Notes: generated from the letters alone by a model not told the origin. A stretch of DNA of 64,000 nucleotides from Ricinus communis (GCF_019578655.1 NC_063263.1:23559001-23623000), one strand, 5' to 3'. Shown: positions 45,286-58,748, counted from the first letter of the stretch. Numbers and translations are program-made.

Positions 45286-45600
45286 GCACGGCCGAGTCAA
45301 CTCATAACAACCAATAAGAAGAAGAATTTCAAGAAAATAAAATATGGGTTTTCCTGGGAATCTAGGATTTTAAGAAAGTGAGATTTTCCGGGAAAATGAG
45401 TGATTGGGTGGCAAGAAAATAAAAGAAAAAGATGGACGGGAAAGAAAGAGAGACAGATAGAGAGAAAGAAAGTGATCAAAGGGGGAAAGAATTTGAGAAA
45501 TTTGAATAAACGTAATAAAGAGAGTAGTTGCGAAACAATCGGATTAAACACCGACTAACAAGCCGATAAAAATCAAACTGCGCGTATATATAATACAATC
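45286..45600 (-). promoter_or_regulatory. 5' leader and TATA box of the Cys-rich protein gene
   Basis: The complement of 45584-45594 reads attatatatac, a good TATA box about 300 bases before the start codon. Between them the coding strand is rich in CT repeats (ga runs near 45440-45475 on the + strand), a common feature of plant leaders. Confidence 0.5.
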
Positions 45601-46540
45601 ACTAATGTGATGATCTGTTTTCTTCTAGTTTTCTTTTATTTTAAGGAATTTTTTGACTATTGTTGCTAGGAGGAGGAGTATACAGGGTTTCCGAGTCATA
45701 AATATATTAATAAATACATGTATTATTGGCCAATAACATTACAGAGCATAGCAGAGCAGAGAACACAGAAAGATTTGAAAGTTGGGGAAGAAAATAACTA
45801 GGAAAAACGAAAACAGTGAGGAAAATAGGGAACCAGAAAGATTATTTCTGTGGACCGTATTTCGTTTGGATGTCTTTTAGCTTTTATTGGAAATAAAATG
45901 AAAGGGACTTGTAATTTGGGGAACACGACAACATGCATACAGAATTTGGTAAATTTTACATTGGCAGCTGCCACCGCTACAATACAGAGGTGAGTGGTAT
46001 ATAGTTAGAAATTTTATAATTAGGGGCTAAATAATTTATATTTGTTATTTATCTCTATTATTTCGTTTTAATTAATTTACTATTTTGTCATAAATTGAGA
46101 CATGTTTTAAAAGTAGTTAAATATTTTTTATGATTTTTTTATTAAAATCAATATTAATTTAACATTTATGATCTGGCTTAAATGGTAGGCACATTGTGTA
46201 AGCTAGTCTTCTAAACTGGAGTGGGACGTGGGTGATCATATTACAAAAAATGGAGTTTCGCTTCTTTCTTTGGCATTATCTTTTGGACTTCTTGTTATCT
46301 GAGTACGAATCAAATGAACCTCCATTCTATCTATAAGATGTAAACCGCATCATTCACTTGACTTGTAAGTCAATAGTTTACACTACTCAAAGTTGTATTA
46401 AAGTTAGCAACACGTGATAGAATTGGATGGTAAGGAGCATAGACACTCGATCATATGAATAGGAGCGAAAAGCGACGGCATAAGCTCTTGTATTGTACCT
46501 ACACTAGTAATACCTGAAAAGAATGGCAGTTGGAGGCCCT
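45600..46540. other. Intergenic DNA, nothing recognised
   Basis: Mixed-composition sequence with no long frame and no protein similarity that I can see. Confidence 0.5.
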
Positions 46541-46544
46541 TCAA

Positions 46545-47512
46545 AGGTAAATTTTTTTGAAATAATTATGAAAATGGCGCGTAAATTTGTTAAAATTTAA
46601 CAATTAAGTATTTAAATTTTTAAATATTATAATTTAGTGTGTGAAACTGCAAATTATTAACATTTAAGTGTATGAAACCGATAATCTATTTAAAAAAACT
46701 GAATAATTATAAAAATGGTACGTGAATTTATTAAAATTTAACAATTAAATATTTAAAATTCTAAAAGTTACAATTTAATATATAAATTTAACAAATACTT
46801 ACAATTGAATATATATAGCAGGTCAACAACAATTACAAACTTGTAATCTTAAAAAATATATTATCCATTTAGTAGGTTAAAAAGAATAAAATATCAAAAA
46901 ATCTTTAAAAAAATATATATTTTTAATATATTAATACACCATTCTTATTATCACCATCATTATACTGTTCTTGCTATATTTTCATCAATTTTTTAAAAAA
47001 CTTTCTATCCAATTTTGAGCGACACTTTATCTTATTCAACTTATCACTATAAACATCTAAAATAAAATTGATTATTATTAAGGATGATAATTCTAATTAT
47101 AATGTTAATTACTAATACATCTCCTTATGATATATATAGTATTTATTTATATATTTTTATTAATCTTTGTAATTTTTATTGTGTACATGAAAAATTTACC
47201 TCTGTCATGTAAATATTTTCTTTCACTATGAAATTGTAATAGAATTTCATTAGTCTACAAGTAATAAATTTTAATTTTACATATTGAATTGTAACTTTTA
47301 AAAGTTTAAACACTTGATTATTAAATTTTTACAAATTAACATACTATTTTGTAATAAACCGATATGGATAACTTGTAACATGTTGTTGACATGTTATATA
47401 CACTTAATCGTAAATATTTATTAGGTTCATACACCAAATTGTAACTTTTAAAAGTTAACATTTAATTTTCAAATCTAATAAATTCAAACACTATTTTTAT
47501 GATTATCCCTAT
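46545..47512. mobile_element. Foldback element family 3
   Basis: Left arm and right arm are inverted relatives with blocks aattat.aaaatgg, ttaaaatttaacaattaa, aaaagttacaattt and ggtcaacaac. Each arm itself holds two tandem copies: left at 46555-46690 and 46699-46835, right at 47268-47370 and 47385-47512. No coding region. Resembles Mutator-like MITEs in arm design, but I cannot assign a superfamily. Confidence 0.65.
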
Positions 47513-48380
47513 AACTATTTTGTGAATTGCTACTTCATCAAGAACGTTTCATATGTAATTCTTCTTTTTCTTTATTTTAGTTTTAATAATTTTCATAGTG
47601 TTTTTATTGTGCAGAAGTCAATATTTTCTTTTCATTATTATTTTGTATTTTTATTTCTTTATTGAATCAACAAGGTTGTTGTAGATAATCTTACCAAATA
47701 CATTATTTATCAACCACTAGTTATCAGCAACAGCTATCAGCTACTAACAACAACTTAGCCAAAAGAGGCCTAAGCCTTTACTTGCACTAGATGAATTATA
47801 ATTTTTATAGTGCATATAAGGAAATAAATATTTGTTTTTGTTGTATACCCCACAACGCAATAACCTTCCATAAATGAATATTTTGAAATTTTTATAACTA
47901 TTTACTTGAAAATGTACTTATGATAACAAAATTATTTAAGTGTTTAGTAAAATATAGTTTTTCTAGTAGACTGTAGCCTTGTAGATTATTTTGTTTGTAA
48001 CATTTAAAGTGTTTTTGAATTATAATTTCAAACTTTCCATAAGGGTGTGAACTAACACTTAAAAATTTAGAGCTAAAATGATTTTCATTTAATTAAGATT
48101 AAAAAATTCCAAACACATATATAAGAGGATGGTTACAAAGAAAATAATTTTTATAAAGTAAAATATTTTAAATAAAGAAAAAATCGTGAAGCTATGAACT
48201 GAAAAAGTAGACAATGACTTAAAACCGGATCACAACATAGCCTATGGGTCTATATCACTAATATGGCTTGTGTACGTAATAATAATAATAGATAAAAGGC
48301 TAGACATGTCATATCAATATTTGATTTGGCAACCGCAGTTCTTCTAATGCTTAATTATCTGAAAAATTCTATACTTTAAA
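47513..48380. other. AT-rich DNA, nothing recognised
   Basis: No gene or clear repeat. Short A/T runs only. Confidence 0.5.
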
Positions 48381-49528
48381 GTTTTTTAATAATATCGTGG
48401 ACTATTAAATTTCTCTGATTTAATAACACACTAACATATTTGTGTTAATTTTAACCTTCTGCTCAAATTATACACCAAAAATGTTGACGTGACCAATTTT
48501 TTGGCGAATAATTTTTTCTTAAAAAAGAAAATTAATCAACAAAATAAAAATCTTGAGTCAACCTTTATCCGAGATGATGTCATTTTATTCATCATATCCT
48601 CAAAACACTATAGAAAACAAGTGCCTTCATCTTCGTTCTATATTGCTTTGAGAAGATCTAAGCTACATATATACTTCTTCCTTCTAGAAGACTATTGGTA
48701 TATGTCTCGAAAAGACTAAATTTCATTCATCCTTTTGTTTTAGAACAGAATTCAACTTTGAAGTATCACATAATGTACCGACCTTCTGACTTGAGTAATT
48801 GTGTTAAGGATTTTCATTGCTTGTGCTGTGATGGTCATAATTCTACATTACCTGCTATTAGAGAAAAATACAGTCAAGGTCAAAAAAACTTTCATTTGCT
48901 TCTACTTTCTTTTTTTTTTCTTTTTTTATATGACAAAATAGTGTAAACACTAGTGAGCAGTGGTAAAATTAAAGTTTCCTATTTTAACTAGAGTTGTTTA
49001 AATCTTTTTCTCTGTTTTGAAGAAATGGAAATCAAATCACTATATCAAATTTTCTTTCCCTTTTCCCCAAAAAGATGTAATGTTAGGAGAATATGCTAGT
49101 AGTTTTTATGCATAAGGTTTAGGCTATATGCTAAGTCTAGTCTTTCAGCAAAGATGTTAATGCTCTATAATTTTGTATAACATTCTTTTTTTTCTTATTA
49201 AGTGCATTTTTTGTTTGTTTTTAAACCGTTTCCTTCTCTCTAAAACCAATATGGGAGGAAGACGAAGGCATTTATTTTTTTTTTAATTAGTATTTTAGGA
49301 ATTTGATGAATAAAACATCGTCATCTAGGACAATAGTTGACTCAACATTTTTTTCTTGCTAACTAATTCTTTTTTTTCTATTTTGAAAAATAACTATTCG
49401 CTAAAAATTGACCACGTTAGCATTTTCGACGTCTAATTTGATCAAAAAATTAAAATTGATATAAATACTTTAGTATATTATTAAATTTGAGAAATTTAAT
49501 AGTTTACGATATTATTGAAAAAATAACA
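48381..49528. mobile_element. Foldback element family 4, long arms
   Basis: Terminal inverted repeats of about 280-300 bases (48381-48662 and 49226-49528). Shared blocks are taataatatcgt, ctattaaatttctc, gacgtg.ccaattttt.gcgaata, gagtcaac.ttt.tcc and ttcatcatat or ttcatcaaat. The interior of about 560 bases carries two short + frames (48489-48719 runs into the left arm; 48695-48946) that match nothing I recognise. It could be a captured gene piece or plain filler. Total about 1.15 kb. Confidence 0.75.
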
Positions 49529-49613
49529 AATTAATTTTTTTAAGCAATTAAACATTATTCTAATGAGTAAAATAGATATAATAATATAATATTAGGTTAT
49601 TGGTAAGAAAAAG

Positions 49614-51813
49614 TGTGGGCGGCGGTTTGGAGCGCTCACCTAAGTATCTCTAGCGACTACAACACTATATGACTTTTCAACCTAATTGGAAATATGCTCA
49701 CTAGTCACGAAGCCTAATACGGAGAGAGGAAATCGCTATCCGGGTACTTCTTCGGGATACTTTTACTAATTGAGAGGCATACTAGATTCCATAAAGAAGC
49801 TTTGCCACATTCAAAGATGGATTCGAAAGCCAACTTTCTTATTTGTGTATCCCTATTTTTAATTTTATTATTTAAGAGGCTATTCCCCATAAATACATGA
49901 TGATAATTTTACACATCAAGCACTACAGCATGTGAGATCTACCTAAGTCTAGCTCTTTCTAGTTAGGCACAATCTCCATTTGTTTTGTTAGCCTAGATTA
50001 ACTACTCAGTTATGCTCAAAAAGGTCATCTAGTCTGGTCCGATTATATAGTATGCTTTGATTACTACGTTATTACACTATGTGGACTATCAATTGCATGC
50101 CAAGGCCCAATTCAATCATTCTATTTTAAGTGAATTGATTAATTAACTTTTAGACATGACAAAATTTGTTAAGTCTATATGGATTTTAACTTAGGCCCAA
50201 CTTACCAATATGTTAATATAATAAATTACAATTTACATACAAAGCCTAATTTTTGAACTTATGTCTAGATGCTCAATTATAGTTAATAATCATACAACAA
50301 TTATTTATCATTCATTCGTCAAAATAAAGTAAAAATAAAGCAAAATAAAAAAAGTAATTACAACACTTCTTACAAAGAATAAATTTAAAAACCCGACTAA
50401 ATGGCAAAAATCAATAAAAAAGGGCTTAGAATTCAAAAAATATGACAAATTTGAGATGAATAGTCGACTGATGAGATCACATAGTCGATTAGCTCTAGGA
50501 TCCTGCTTTAGGCAGATTTTGTTATTTTTTGGCAATCCAATCCCGAAATTTGGATGTGCATGCACAAAACACTTGAAACATGGTTAATATTCATACAATG
50601 CATAAAATAACATATAAAATAAGTAAAATTTAAGGCAAAAAGACACAAAACAGACTTAACAATAAATAAAAAAAACTTTATAATATAGAAATTTCTAAAA
50701 AAGATGCTAAACTAATCATGCAACCCTCATTAATTCATGCCAATACACATAAATCATTATCAAAGAAACATAATCTAGTATGTTGATATATACACATGGT
50801 TATAAGATTCAAAACCCTAGAATCAGAAGTTATATGTTTCAAAACCTATGAAACTTGCATCATAAAACCATATCAATCATGCAAGAAACTAATTCTAAGC
50901 ATATTTAATATAAGAAAACAATCATAAAAGACAATTATTTTATTCCTCACATGTTTCTAATAACAAAGATAACAAGCAAAAATACAAAAGAAAATTGGAA
51001 AAGAGTAGAAATATGATGACGTGAGTGCTTTGAGAATCTCTGATTGTCACCGCATTGTGTAGATCCTCGAGTCTCAGGTGATGAGGAGGAGGTTGAATCG
51101 AAAATAGAGTAAGAATCTAGAGTGTTTTAAGACTTTTGTGTTTGACTTTTTAAAGTGTGTTCTGCCTCTTGAAAATTTACTGACGTTCTTCTGAGAATTC
51201 CTTCTCCTAAACCTAGGGCTTCCTATTCCATTTACAGGAAAAGTTTAAAGAAACCCTAGAGGTCTTATATACGTTCTTAATTTTGGTAAATATCCATAAT
51301 TAATTAAAAACTATTAAATATTGATAAATACTGAATTAATCATGAAAAACTGTTAAAAGTTAAAATATTTATCCATAAAATATTCTAAAAGATATATTTT
51401 AATAATTATTAATGTTTAAAATCGGAAAGTATTGAAAAATTGCGTGAGAATTTGATTTTTGGACCAACCATCACTGCACAAAGCTGACTGGCTATGTGAT
51501 AGAGCCAATTGGCTCTGTGTACAACCGATTGGTTGTACGCATAGCTGATTAGTTCTGTAGGTTGGCAGACTTGCAAAAATTTACATTTTAGTCCTCTGAA
51601 CTTGGCCATTTAACTGACTCTGATCCTAAAATTTAATTTTTTCATCGATTTAGTCCAATTTGAGTTCAAAAAGTAATCTTTAGCTCAATTATTTGAAGCC
51701 CTAGCCGTGATTTGACTGTCCTCAATTCCTCGACACTCAAAAAAGGAAACAACTTTCATCATCGGATTTTCATAATTCCTTCAATATCTAAATTCAGAAA
51801 ATAGGTATTGATA
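49614..51813 (-). mobile_element. Solo LTR of the LARD-like family, reversed
   Basis: The reverse complement starts tatcaatacctattttctg (against tgtcagcatccatttttcgg) and ends ccgcccaca, and aligns through its length with 33324-35502. Shared interior blocks include gaaagttgtttcc-type sequence, the agccaattggct cluster at 51480-51560 and gactttttcaacc-type sequence near 49660. It is about 2,200 bp. Flanks are aaaag at 49609-49613 and aaaaa at 51814-51818, a possible decayed 5-bp duplication. No internal region is attached. Confidence 0.85.
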
Positions 51814-52773
51814 AAAAATTAATTCTATTAGTATTTTTATTTTAAATTTTGATAAATTTATTTAAAAATATAAACGTCTTCACAATTTTGGTCAATTAAC
51901 GAGGCCGATCAAAATTAATAGACATACTTTATAACCAATCGGTATTCGTATTAAGAATTAATGTGCGACCTACGCAACACCTTATTTCTTTCAATAAAAT
52001 TTAACTAAGTTTTATTAGTTTTTTCAATCTAAAGTAAATGGTTATATCAATACAATAAATCACTAAATTTAAAATTATTTTTTGTAAATAGATTAGGAAT
52101 GGGTAGTTTTAATTTTTCTAATACCCGGTGTATAAATTTAAACTTTTATTTAATTATAATTAAGGACGTTAATTTACTTATTAAAGCGACAAGTGAAGTG
52201 TCATATGGACTCTTTATATAATTTCAGTATGTTTCATGTCTACATATTACCCATCTTATTCGGCCTTGTCAATTAATTAAAATTATCAAGATATTTACAT
52301 TTCTAGATAAATTGTCTAAAATTAAAAAATGAACATAATAATTTAAATTCAACAAGATTTTAATTTTTTTATACCAATAAGCCTATAATATTTAATTATA
52401 AAGTTTCTATAGCCTTTGTTTATTTCAAGCATGCAAGAAAATCATTTATGCAAATCATTAAAAGCCTCTTGACATATATATTTTTTTTAATTCTCTTCGC
52501 CTCCCTTCCATTCTCTTTAATATACTTTTCCATCACCTCCTCTCTTCATTGCCAGTAGAAACACAAAAGATAACATCAGTGTCTTGCTATAAATTAATTT
52601 CGAGAAAGTGTAAAATTTCATATCACTTTCTCTTGGAAATCTTCACTTATCTCATCTTTAAGTAGGCTATTTATCTAATAAAAATGGAATTAAATACTAT
52701 CTATCCTCTGAAGTTTGGTCTAAGATATAAGTCAGTTCTCTTTTCTTTATTACATTAAAATCTTTTTGAGTTT
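51814..52773. other. AT-rich DNA, nothing recognised
   Basis: No coding potential seen; short A/T repeats. Confidence 0.5.
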
Positions 52774-53637
52774 TGATAAAATTAATTACTTTCCGTGTTA
52801 GTTGAAGAATTAAACTGGTAATTTAATATTACAATATGATCCTTTAACTTATTATCAAAGTACCAAACTAATTAATTAATATTCTTTTTCTTGCTCTATT
52901 TTTTTTTATTTTTAATACAATTGAATTCAAGCAAATTTAAATATTTTAAAACTACTTAATTATATTTATAACAATATTATTAAATTACTATATTTTAATT
53001 TTAATTATTAATATAAAATAAACATTTATAGTTTAAAAATATTATTTTATTGTTAGTTTCATTATACATTATAGTTAAACTATATTAAAAATAAAAAATT
53101 AAATTAAATAATCATCTCTTAATCTAGCGAAATAATCAAAATACCAATAAGCTTCACAAAAAAAATGTTGAAGTTGACAAGTCCACTATTAATGAAGAAG
53201 ATCATGATAATCTTGAATGTAAAATGGAACTTTTTATCAACCATCCAAATGAGATTAATGAGTAAATGTTTTATTTTTAATATAGTATACTTTTAGTGTC
53301 TAATGAAAACAATAACTTTTAACTATTTATTTTATTTAAAAATTTTAAATCAAACTACATAATCATTTAATAATATTAATATGTTTAAATTTTTTAAAGA
53401 TTAAATTATATAAAAAATAAAAAATATAAACAAGTAAAAAATATTAAATTTATTATTTGATTTAGACATTAAAATTAAATTTGTGCTAAAAATAAGATTT
53501 TATTCTAATTTGATAACAAATTAATCTTGAACGAGTTTGATATTTGATAATAAATTCAATATTTAAATTGTAATCTTAATTAAATTATTAGTTTAGTCAT
53601 TCGAGTAATACAGAAAGAGGTAATAATTAGTTTTATT
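52774..53637. mobile_element. Foldback element family 2, copy B
   Basis: Aligns with 20230-21110 from arm to arm, including aataatattattaaattact, tagttaaact, aaattaaattaaataat and tccacta.taatgaagaagat in the interior. Its ends are also inverted repeats (aaaattaattac at the left, gtaataattagtttt at the right). Divergence between the copies is clearly visible, so both are old. Confidence 0.7.
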
Positions 53638-55205
53638 AAGAAATGAAGTGAATAATAACTATTTTATTTCTTTTTCTTTTTGTTGAGAATTTGCTGTATA
53701 TTTTGAAGTCTATGCTTGAAGGCATCATATATAGTTTACTCTTTTCATCTAATTTTGATAGTTATTCGTCAAAAAAATAAATTACTATCTCTTTTTAATT
53801 ATTAATTTAAAATTAAATATCTAGATACTCTTTGTTAGTTAATATAGCTATCGGTATCTATAATTAACGTTCACTTTCTTGATTTTACAATTACTATGTA
53901 ACTCTTTTTAAATTTTAACGTAAAATTCTTTTTATTTGAATTTTTAAATTTATAGATTAGTTGACAAGTCTTCAGTATTCAGATAATCATACACTGTATT
54001 AAAAAGATTATTAAACATAGTTTAATAAAAATAGTTAAAAATAATAATACCAATTAAGAAAATAAAATTTCTAATTTTTATGCAAACTAAAAATGATTTA
54101 TTATAATTGGTAAGAAAGAATACCACTTTAAAAACCTTTTGAAGAGACTTATATAATACAGTCTGGATGAAAGTCAGAAAAATAGGACTATTAATTAATT
54201 GTAGGACCGGTAATTAGAGATGTAATGATTATATGTGTAATTATTAAATCTTAACCTTATTTAGTAATATTTATTTAAAATAATGATTAATGTTCAATAA
54301 TTAAACATGATTCATTTATTATACTTATGAAATTAAAATAAAAGATAATGTTAATAGTAAATTAAGATCTTTATATCAGTAAATATTCAAATAAATATTA
54401 TTGAATTTATCCTTTTTTAACAAAAATATATACAAGTGTACAATGAGATTAATAATTAATCTTTCAATAGTTAGCTCCTCAATTAAAATGAATTAAAAAT
54501 AAGAATGACAAAATTAGGTGTTAATCCTTTATAATCCTTAACCTTCTTTAAATCCTAATTCATACAAGGATAAATCTTTGTAGCTCAATTTGATCCCTAT
54601 CAAATTAATTAATATTATTATTTGCAAGTTAAAAAATATATTTATTCTTCTTATATATTGGCTTTGAAATATAAATAAGTAGCAATTTATACTTTTTTTA
54701 TGAATTATTTTCTTTTTGATTGAAGTAGAATATTTAATTGTTACATCAAACTAGAAATCCCAGCCACCAACACATACTTTTCTATTGTTACTAACAATGG
54801 GAAAGAATGGTATTTATTGAAAATACAAACCAACATTAATCATTTAATACTTTTAATTAATTTTTCTATATTTAAGTTAAAATATATACATTGAGCCAAT
54901 ATCATGAATTATGGATTTTTATTGATGAATGAAATGATAACCTGTAGTATAATCAAATATTATATATTGATTTTAAATTTTATTCTCTTATTGATATAAA
55001 TAAATTTATATTGATTAGAAAAAAATAAGTAATCCAATTGATATTTAATATAAAAAAGATTAAAAAAACATTGATATAGTAGATTATATGCGATTGTGAT
55101 TGAATTTTAATTTTCTTAATTAATTAAACTTTGATTCAATTAAATTACTTTTGAAAGTGCTAGATCATGTGTCATGAAAATTTACTCTTACATATAATTC
55201 GTTCA
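53638..55205. other. AT-rich DNA, nothing recognised
   Basis: Low-complexity A/T sequence with no frame or family that I can identify. Confidence 0.5.
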
Positions 55206-55434
55206 TTGATCGATCCAAAATTATATATAGATATTTAAGGGTATTTTAGAGCTTTAATGATACATTTCTATATATAATATGGTGAAAATATACATTTTTT
55301 TTTATCTCACTTTAGTTTTCTTGTCTAAATTCAGAAAATAATCGCCAAAGAGGAGAATTTGAGCTAAAACCGCACTAATGGGCTTTAATTAGACTGCAGC
55401 TATAAAAGGCTCGAGAATAAGACACGTGGGCTAG
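55206..55434 (+). repeat. Truncated Athila-like LTR fragment
   Basis: Starts tgatcgatccaaa and matches the first ~225 bases of the LTR at 57290 up to cacgtgggcta, including the TATA box (ctataaaagg near 55400). After that it joins directly to sequence from the 3' interior of the same family. Confidence 0.85.
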
Positions 55435-57289
55435 TTTTGTAATAGGTTTTTTTTTTGTTTGTTTTTAGGACTTAGCTATCTAGTTACCATAGGATATTTA
55501 CTTTTATATTTTTAGTTATCTTAGGATTTCCATGCTTTATAGCTACTTAGAATTTCTGTTATACATTTACTTTGTAATAATAACTTTCTGATTCTGTTTT
55601 ATTTATGATGTTTTATTTTAAGCTAATCAGCTCTTATCAACGATAGTTCTCTAAAGCTTGTTTAAGGTTTATACAGGATGATGATTACTTATGGCCAATA
55701 GTGATTTAAATGGCACTCCAATTCCCAAAAGAAGTACTCTATCTTTTTCTCTTTTATGTGTTTCTTTTATGCTCAAGACATTGAGGACAATGTCTAAAAT
55801 AAGTGTGGAGGGAAAAGACTTAGAGTAATTCTGTTGTATATGCTAAGTATTTAGTAGCTTTTGATTAATTTTTGTAAAAGATTTTAAACTATTCTACATT
55901 CAGCTTTGTAATAAGTTTTTTTTTTTTTAGGACTAAGCTATCTAGTTACTATAGGATATTTACTTTTATATTTTTAATTATCTTAGAATTTTCATGCTTT
56001 ATAGCTACTTAGGATTTCTGTTATAAATTTATTTTGTAATAATAACTTTCTGATTTTGTTTTATTTATGATGTTTTATTTTAAGCTAATCAACTCTTATC
56101 AATGATGATTCTCTAAAGCTTGTTTAAAGTTTATACAGGATGATGATTACTTATGGCCAATAGTGATTTAAATGGCACTCCAATTTCCAAAGGAAGTTCT
56201 CTATCTTTTTCTCTTTTATGTGTTTCTTTTATGTTCAAGACATTGAGGGAAATATCTAAAATAAGTGTGGAGGGAAAAGACTAAGAGTAATTCTGTTATA
56301 TATGCCAAGTATTTAGTAGCTTTTGATTAATTTTTGTAAAAAATTTTAAACTATTCTATACTCCGCTTTTTGTTATTATTCTATACTAAAGAATCGATGA
56401 AAGAATACTATTATGATAAATCTTTGAGTTCTTGAATTGGTTTTTAAGCACATATGAATGTGAACTCATGAGTTGATTGCACTTAAATGATTAAGTGTTC
56501 ATCGTTTGCATAAGAACATGATTAGTAGTTTAGCAGCATTTGACATGGGTATGATTAGAAGTGTATGATTTAGGTTATTATTTTCTTGTTATTATTATGG
56601 TTTACCTATGTTTGTGGGAAATGATATGAGTAAATTAAAAGCTCTAAGTTAATAATTCTACTCCGCTAGTTTTAGTTGCTGAGTAACCAGTGGTCTTCAT
56701 GACCAATGTTGATTTTTGCGTAAAAAGGCAATTGAAATTATGAGTATGCAAAGCATCTTGATTTTTATTTTATTGAGTAACCATGTACATTCATTACTCA
56801 TGTTTGTATTTGCGTAAAAAGGCATAACATCTCAAAAAAGAAAGGAACTCCAAGTATCAAGTAAATCTAATGGGTGAAAAGAAAAGAAAATTCAAGAAAA
56901 AGAGCTTGCAAAGCAAGTGAAAAATATAAATGCCTATTGTTCTCTTATTTGAACATTAAGGTTTTTCTTCTTGAATAAGGTTATTATAATTTGAGTTATG
57001 CATTATAATTGTATTTGTTGATAATGAGTTAGGGTATTTCTTGTGAACATATGTGTAAATGATGAATACTTGAATCTTTTGACTAACTATGATTGAGTTT
57101 ACAACCTTTTAGAAAAAAAAAATTCTTATATTCAAGTTTTCTTTGATTTGCATAATTTCTGCATTAGTGAGATTCTTTTGAATAGTACTTTTGAGCTGAG
57201 TATGAATTGCTTTATTGATTTTTGCAATGATTGATTCTTAAGTTACTATTTACTTGAGAACAAGTAAAAGTTCAAGTGTGGGGATATTT
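55435..57289 (+). mobile_element. 3' interior of an Athila-like element, with tandem duplication
   Basis: Non-coding sequence ending in the purine tract aagtgtggggatattt right before the LTR at 57290. A unit of about 475 bases is present twice in tandem (about 55437-55905 and 55911-56365). Both copies contain gacattgagg, then aagtgtggagggaaaagac, a second purine tract of the kind found near Athila 3' ends. The remainder (56370-57270) shows no gene. Confidence 0.8.
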
Positions 57290-58568
57290 AATCGATCCAA
57301 ATTGTATATAGATATTTAAGAGTATTTTAGAGCTTTAATGATATATTTCTATATATAGTATGGTGAAAATATGTGTTTTTACCTCATTTTAGATTCTTGT
57401 TTAAATTTAGGAAATAATCGCTAAAGATGAGAATCTGAGCTAAAAAATGCATTAATGGGCTTTAATTAGACTGCATCTATAAAAGGCTCAAGAATCAAAC
57501 ACGTGGGCTACCAATAGCTTGGACCTAGCTTAATTCATTAAATCCCAAGAAGGGGGTTTAAGTAATTATTAAGTAATTAATGGATAATTAGTTTTTGAGT
57601 TATTTAGTTTGTTTAGGATAGTAAGGGATAACTATAGTAGTTATGTATTGAGAAAAGAACTCTAAGAAGGAGATCTCTGCAAGGAGTAGAGGTTAATTAA
57701 AACAGGGAGTTCTTGGGGCTACTACGATTCTTCTAGAGAAAGTTTCTACTATTCTCTGCAGAAATTTCTATAGTTCATCATCTTCTACATCTAGCTACCT
57801 TTAGTTGCATCATTTTTCGAAGAATCAGATAAGCTTTTTGAAGACGTGGAGAAATAGGACCAATCTTCTTCATTCCTTGAAGAGCCTTTGAACTTTGAGG
57901 GAGTTTTAAATTTCTGTTTTATGAATCTTAAGTCTTTCTATTTAATTACAATGATCGTTGGATTAAGTATGTTAGGCTAAGTTCCATAAGTGTTTAGCTT
58001 GGCTTTTTACTTATGTATGAACCTTATATATTTTAAGTTTAATAAATAATTTCTTTACCTTCATATGTTCATTAGTTTCATCTATTATTATTGGTTGACC
58101 ATCATATCAATTTGGTAGTAATATTTGTTATGAAAATCTTTAGGTTAAAAGTATTAGAAACATCATCTTTACTTTAATCTATGTTTGTATAAGAAACTTA
58201 AGTTGCATCATTAGCTTGAGTAACTTAGGGAAAAAGGCACATCACCATCTCATTTGTTAGATTTGGACTTAAGAGAATTAAGGGAATTACTAAGTAAAAT
58301 CTAGACTAAATATTTTTTTTCTTCATATAATTCATATTAATAATTCTAGTTGCATATTTATTTTCTGGCTATTTAAATTTTATTTATGAAACTTAAGATC
58401 ATTCTCAAAACGTTGGCTTAGAGTGTTTATATTTATTTTCAGTATTTTTTGTAATAGTTAGTCTTTATAATATATGCTCTACAATTCCTTGTGAGTTCGA
58501 CCTCGTGGTGAGCTTGCCTTAACTATCATTCGGTTTGTACACTTGTGAGTACTAATTTAGACACATCA
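57290..58568 (+). repeat. Athila-like LTR, complete
   Basis: About 1,279 bp from taatcgatccaaa (decayed tg start) to gacacatca. TATAAAA at 57478-57484 marks the promoter. It is preceded by a purine tract and followed by a primer site, so it serves as both the 3' LTR of the left remnant and the 5' LTR of the element to the right. Confidence 0.88.
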
Positions 58569-58574
58569 AGTTTT

Positions 58575-58592
58575 TGGCGCCGTTGTCGGAGA
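58575..58592 (+). other. Athila-type primer-binding site
   Basis: tggcgccgttgtcggaga lies six bases after the LTR end and differs from the tRNA-Asp-type site tggcgccgttgccgggga at two positions. Confidence 0.85.
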
Positions 58593-58622
58593 ATCGTGTC
58601 AATATTATATTTGATTAATTGT

Positions 58623-58625
<3 letters not shown>

Positions 58626-58656
<31 letters not shown>
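58626..58656. repeat. (TA)n microsatellite
   Basis: About 14 ta units just downstream of the primer site, in the element's leader. Confidence 0.95.
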
Positions 58657-58659
<3 letters not shown>

Positions 58660-58748
58660 GTTTGTTGTGTGTTGCATGTTATTTATTTCTATTTTTTTTA
58701 AATTATGTTTTTAAGTTTTTAAATCTGAAATTTTTCCTTTGATTTTGT

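Noticed and set aside
44945..45307. 120-codon + strand frame
   Set aside because: It is the antisense shadow of the Cys-rich protein gene, whose minus-strand frame carries the conserved motifs.
46170..46235. tRNA-like stretch with an A-box-like ggcttaaatggtagg
   Set aside because: No B box of the ggttcgaatcc type and no acceptor stem could be paired, so it is not called as a tRNA or SINE.
58545..58742. 65-codon frame across the LTR end and (TA)n run
   Set aside because: It starts in the LTR, crosses the primer site and is mostly Tyr-Ile from the ta repeat; the gag start at 58749 is the real one.
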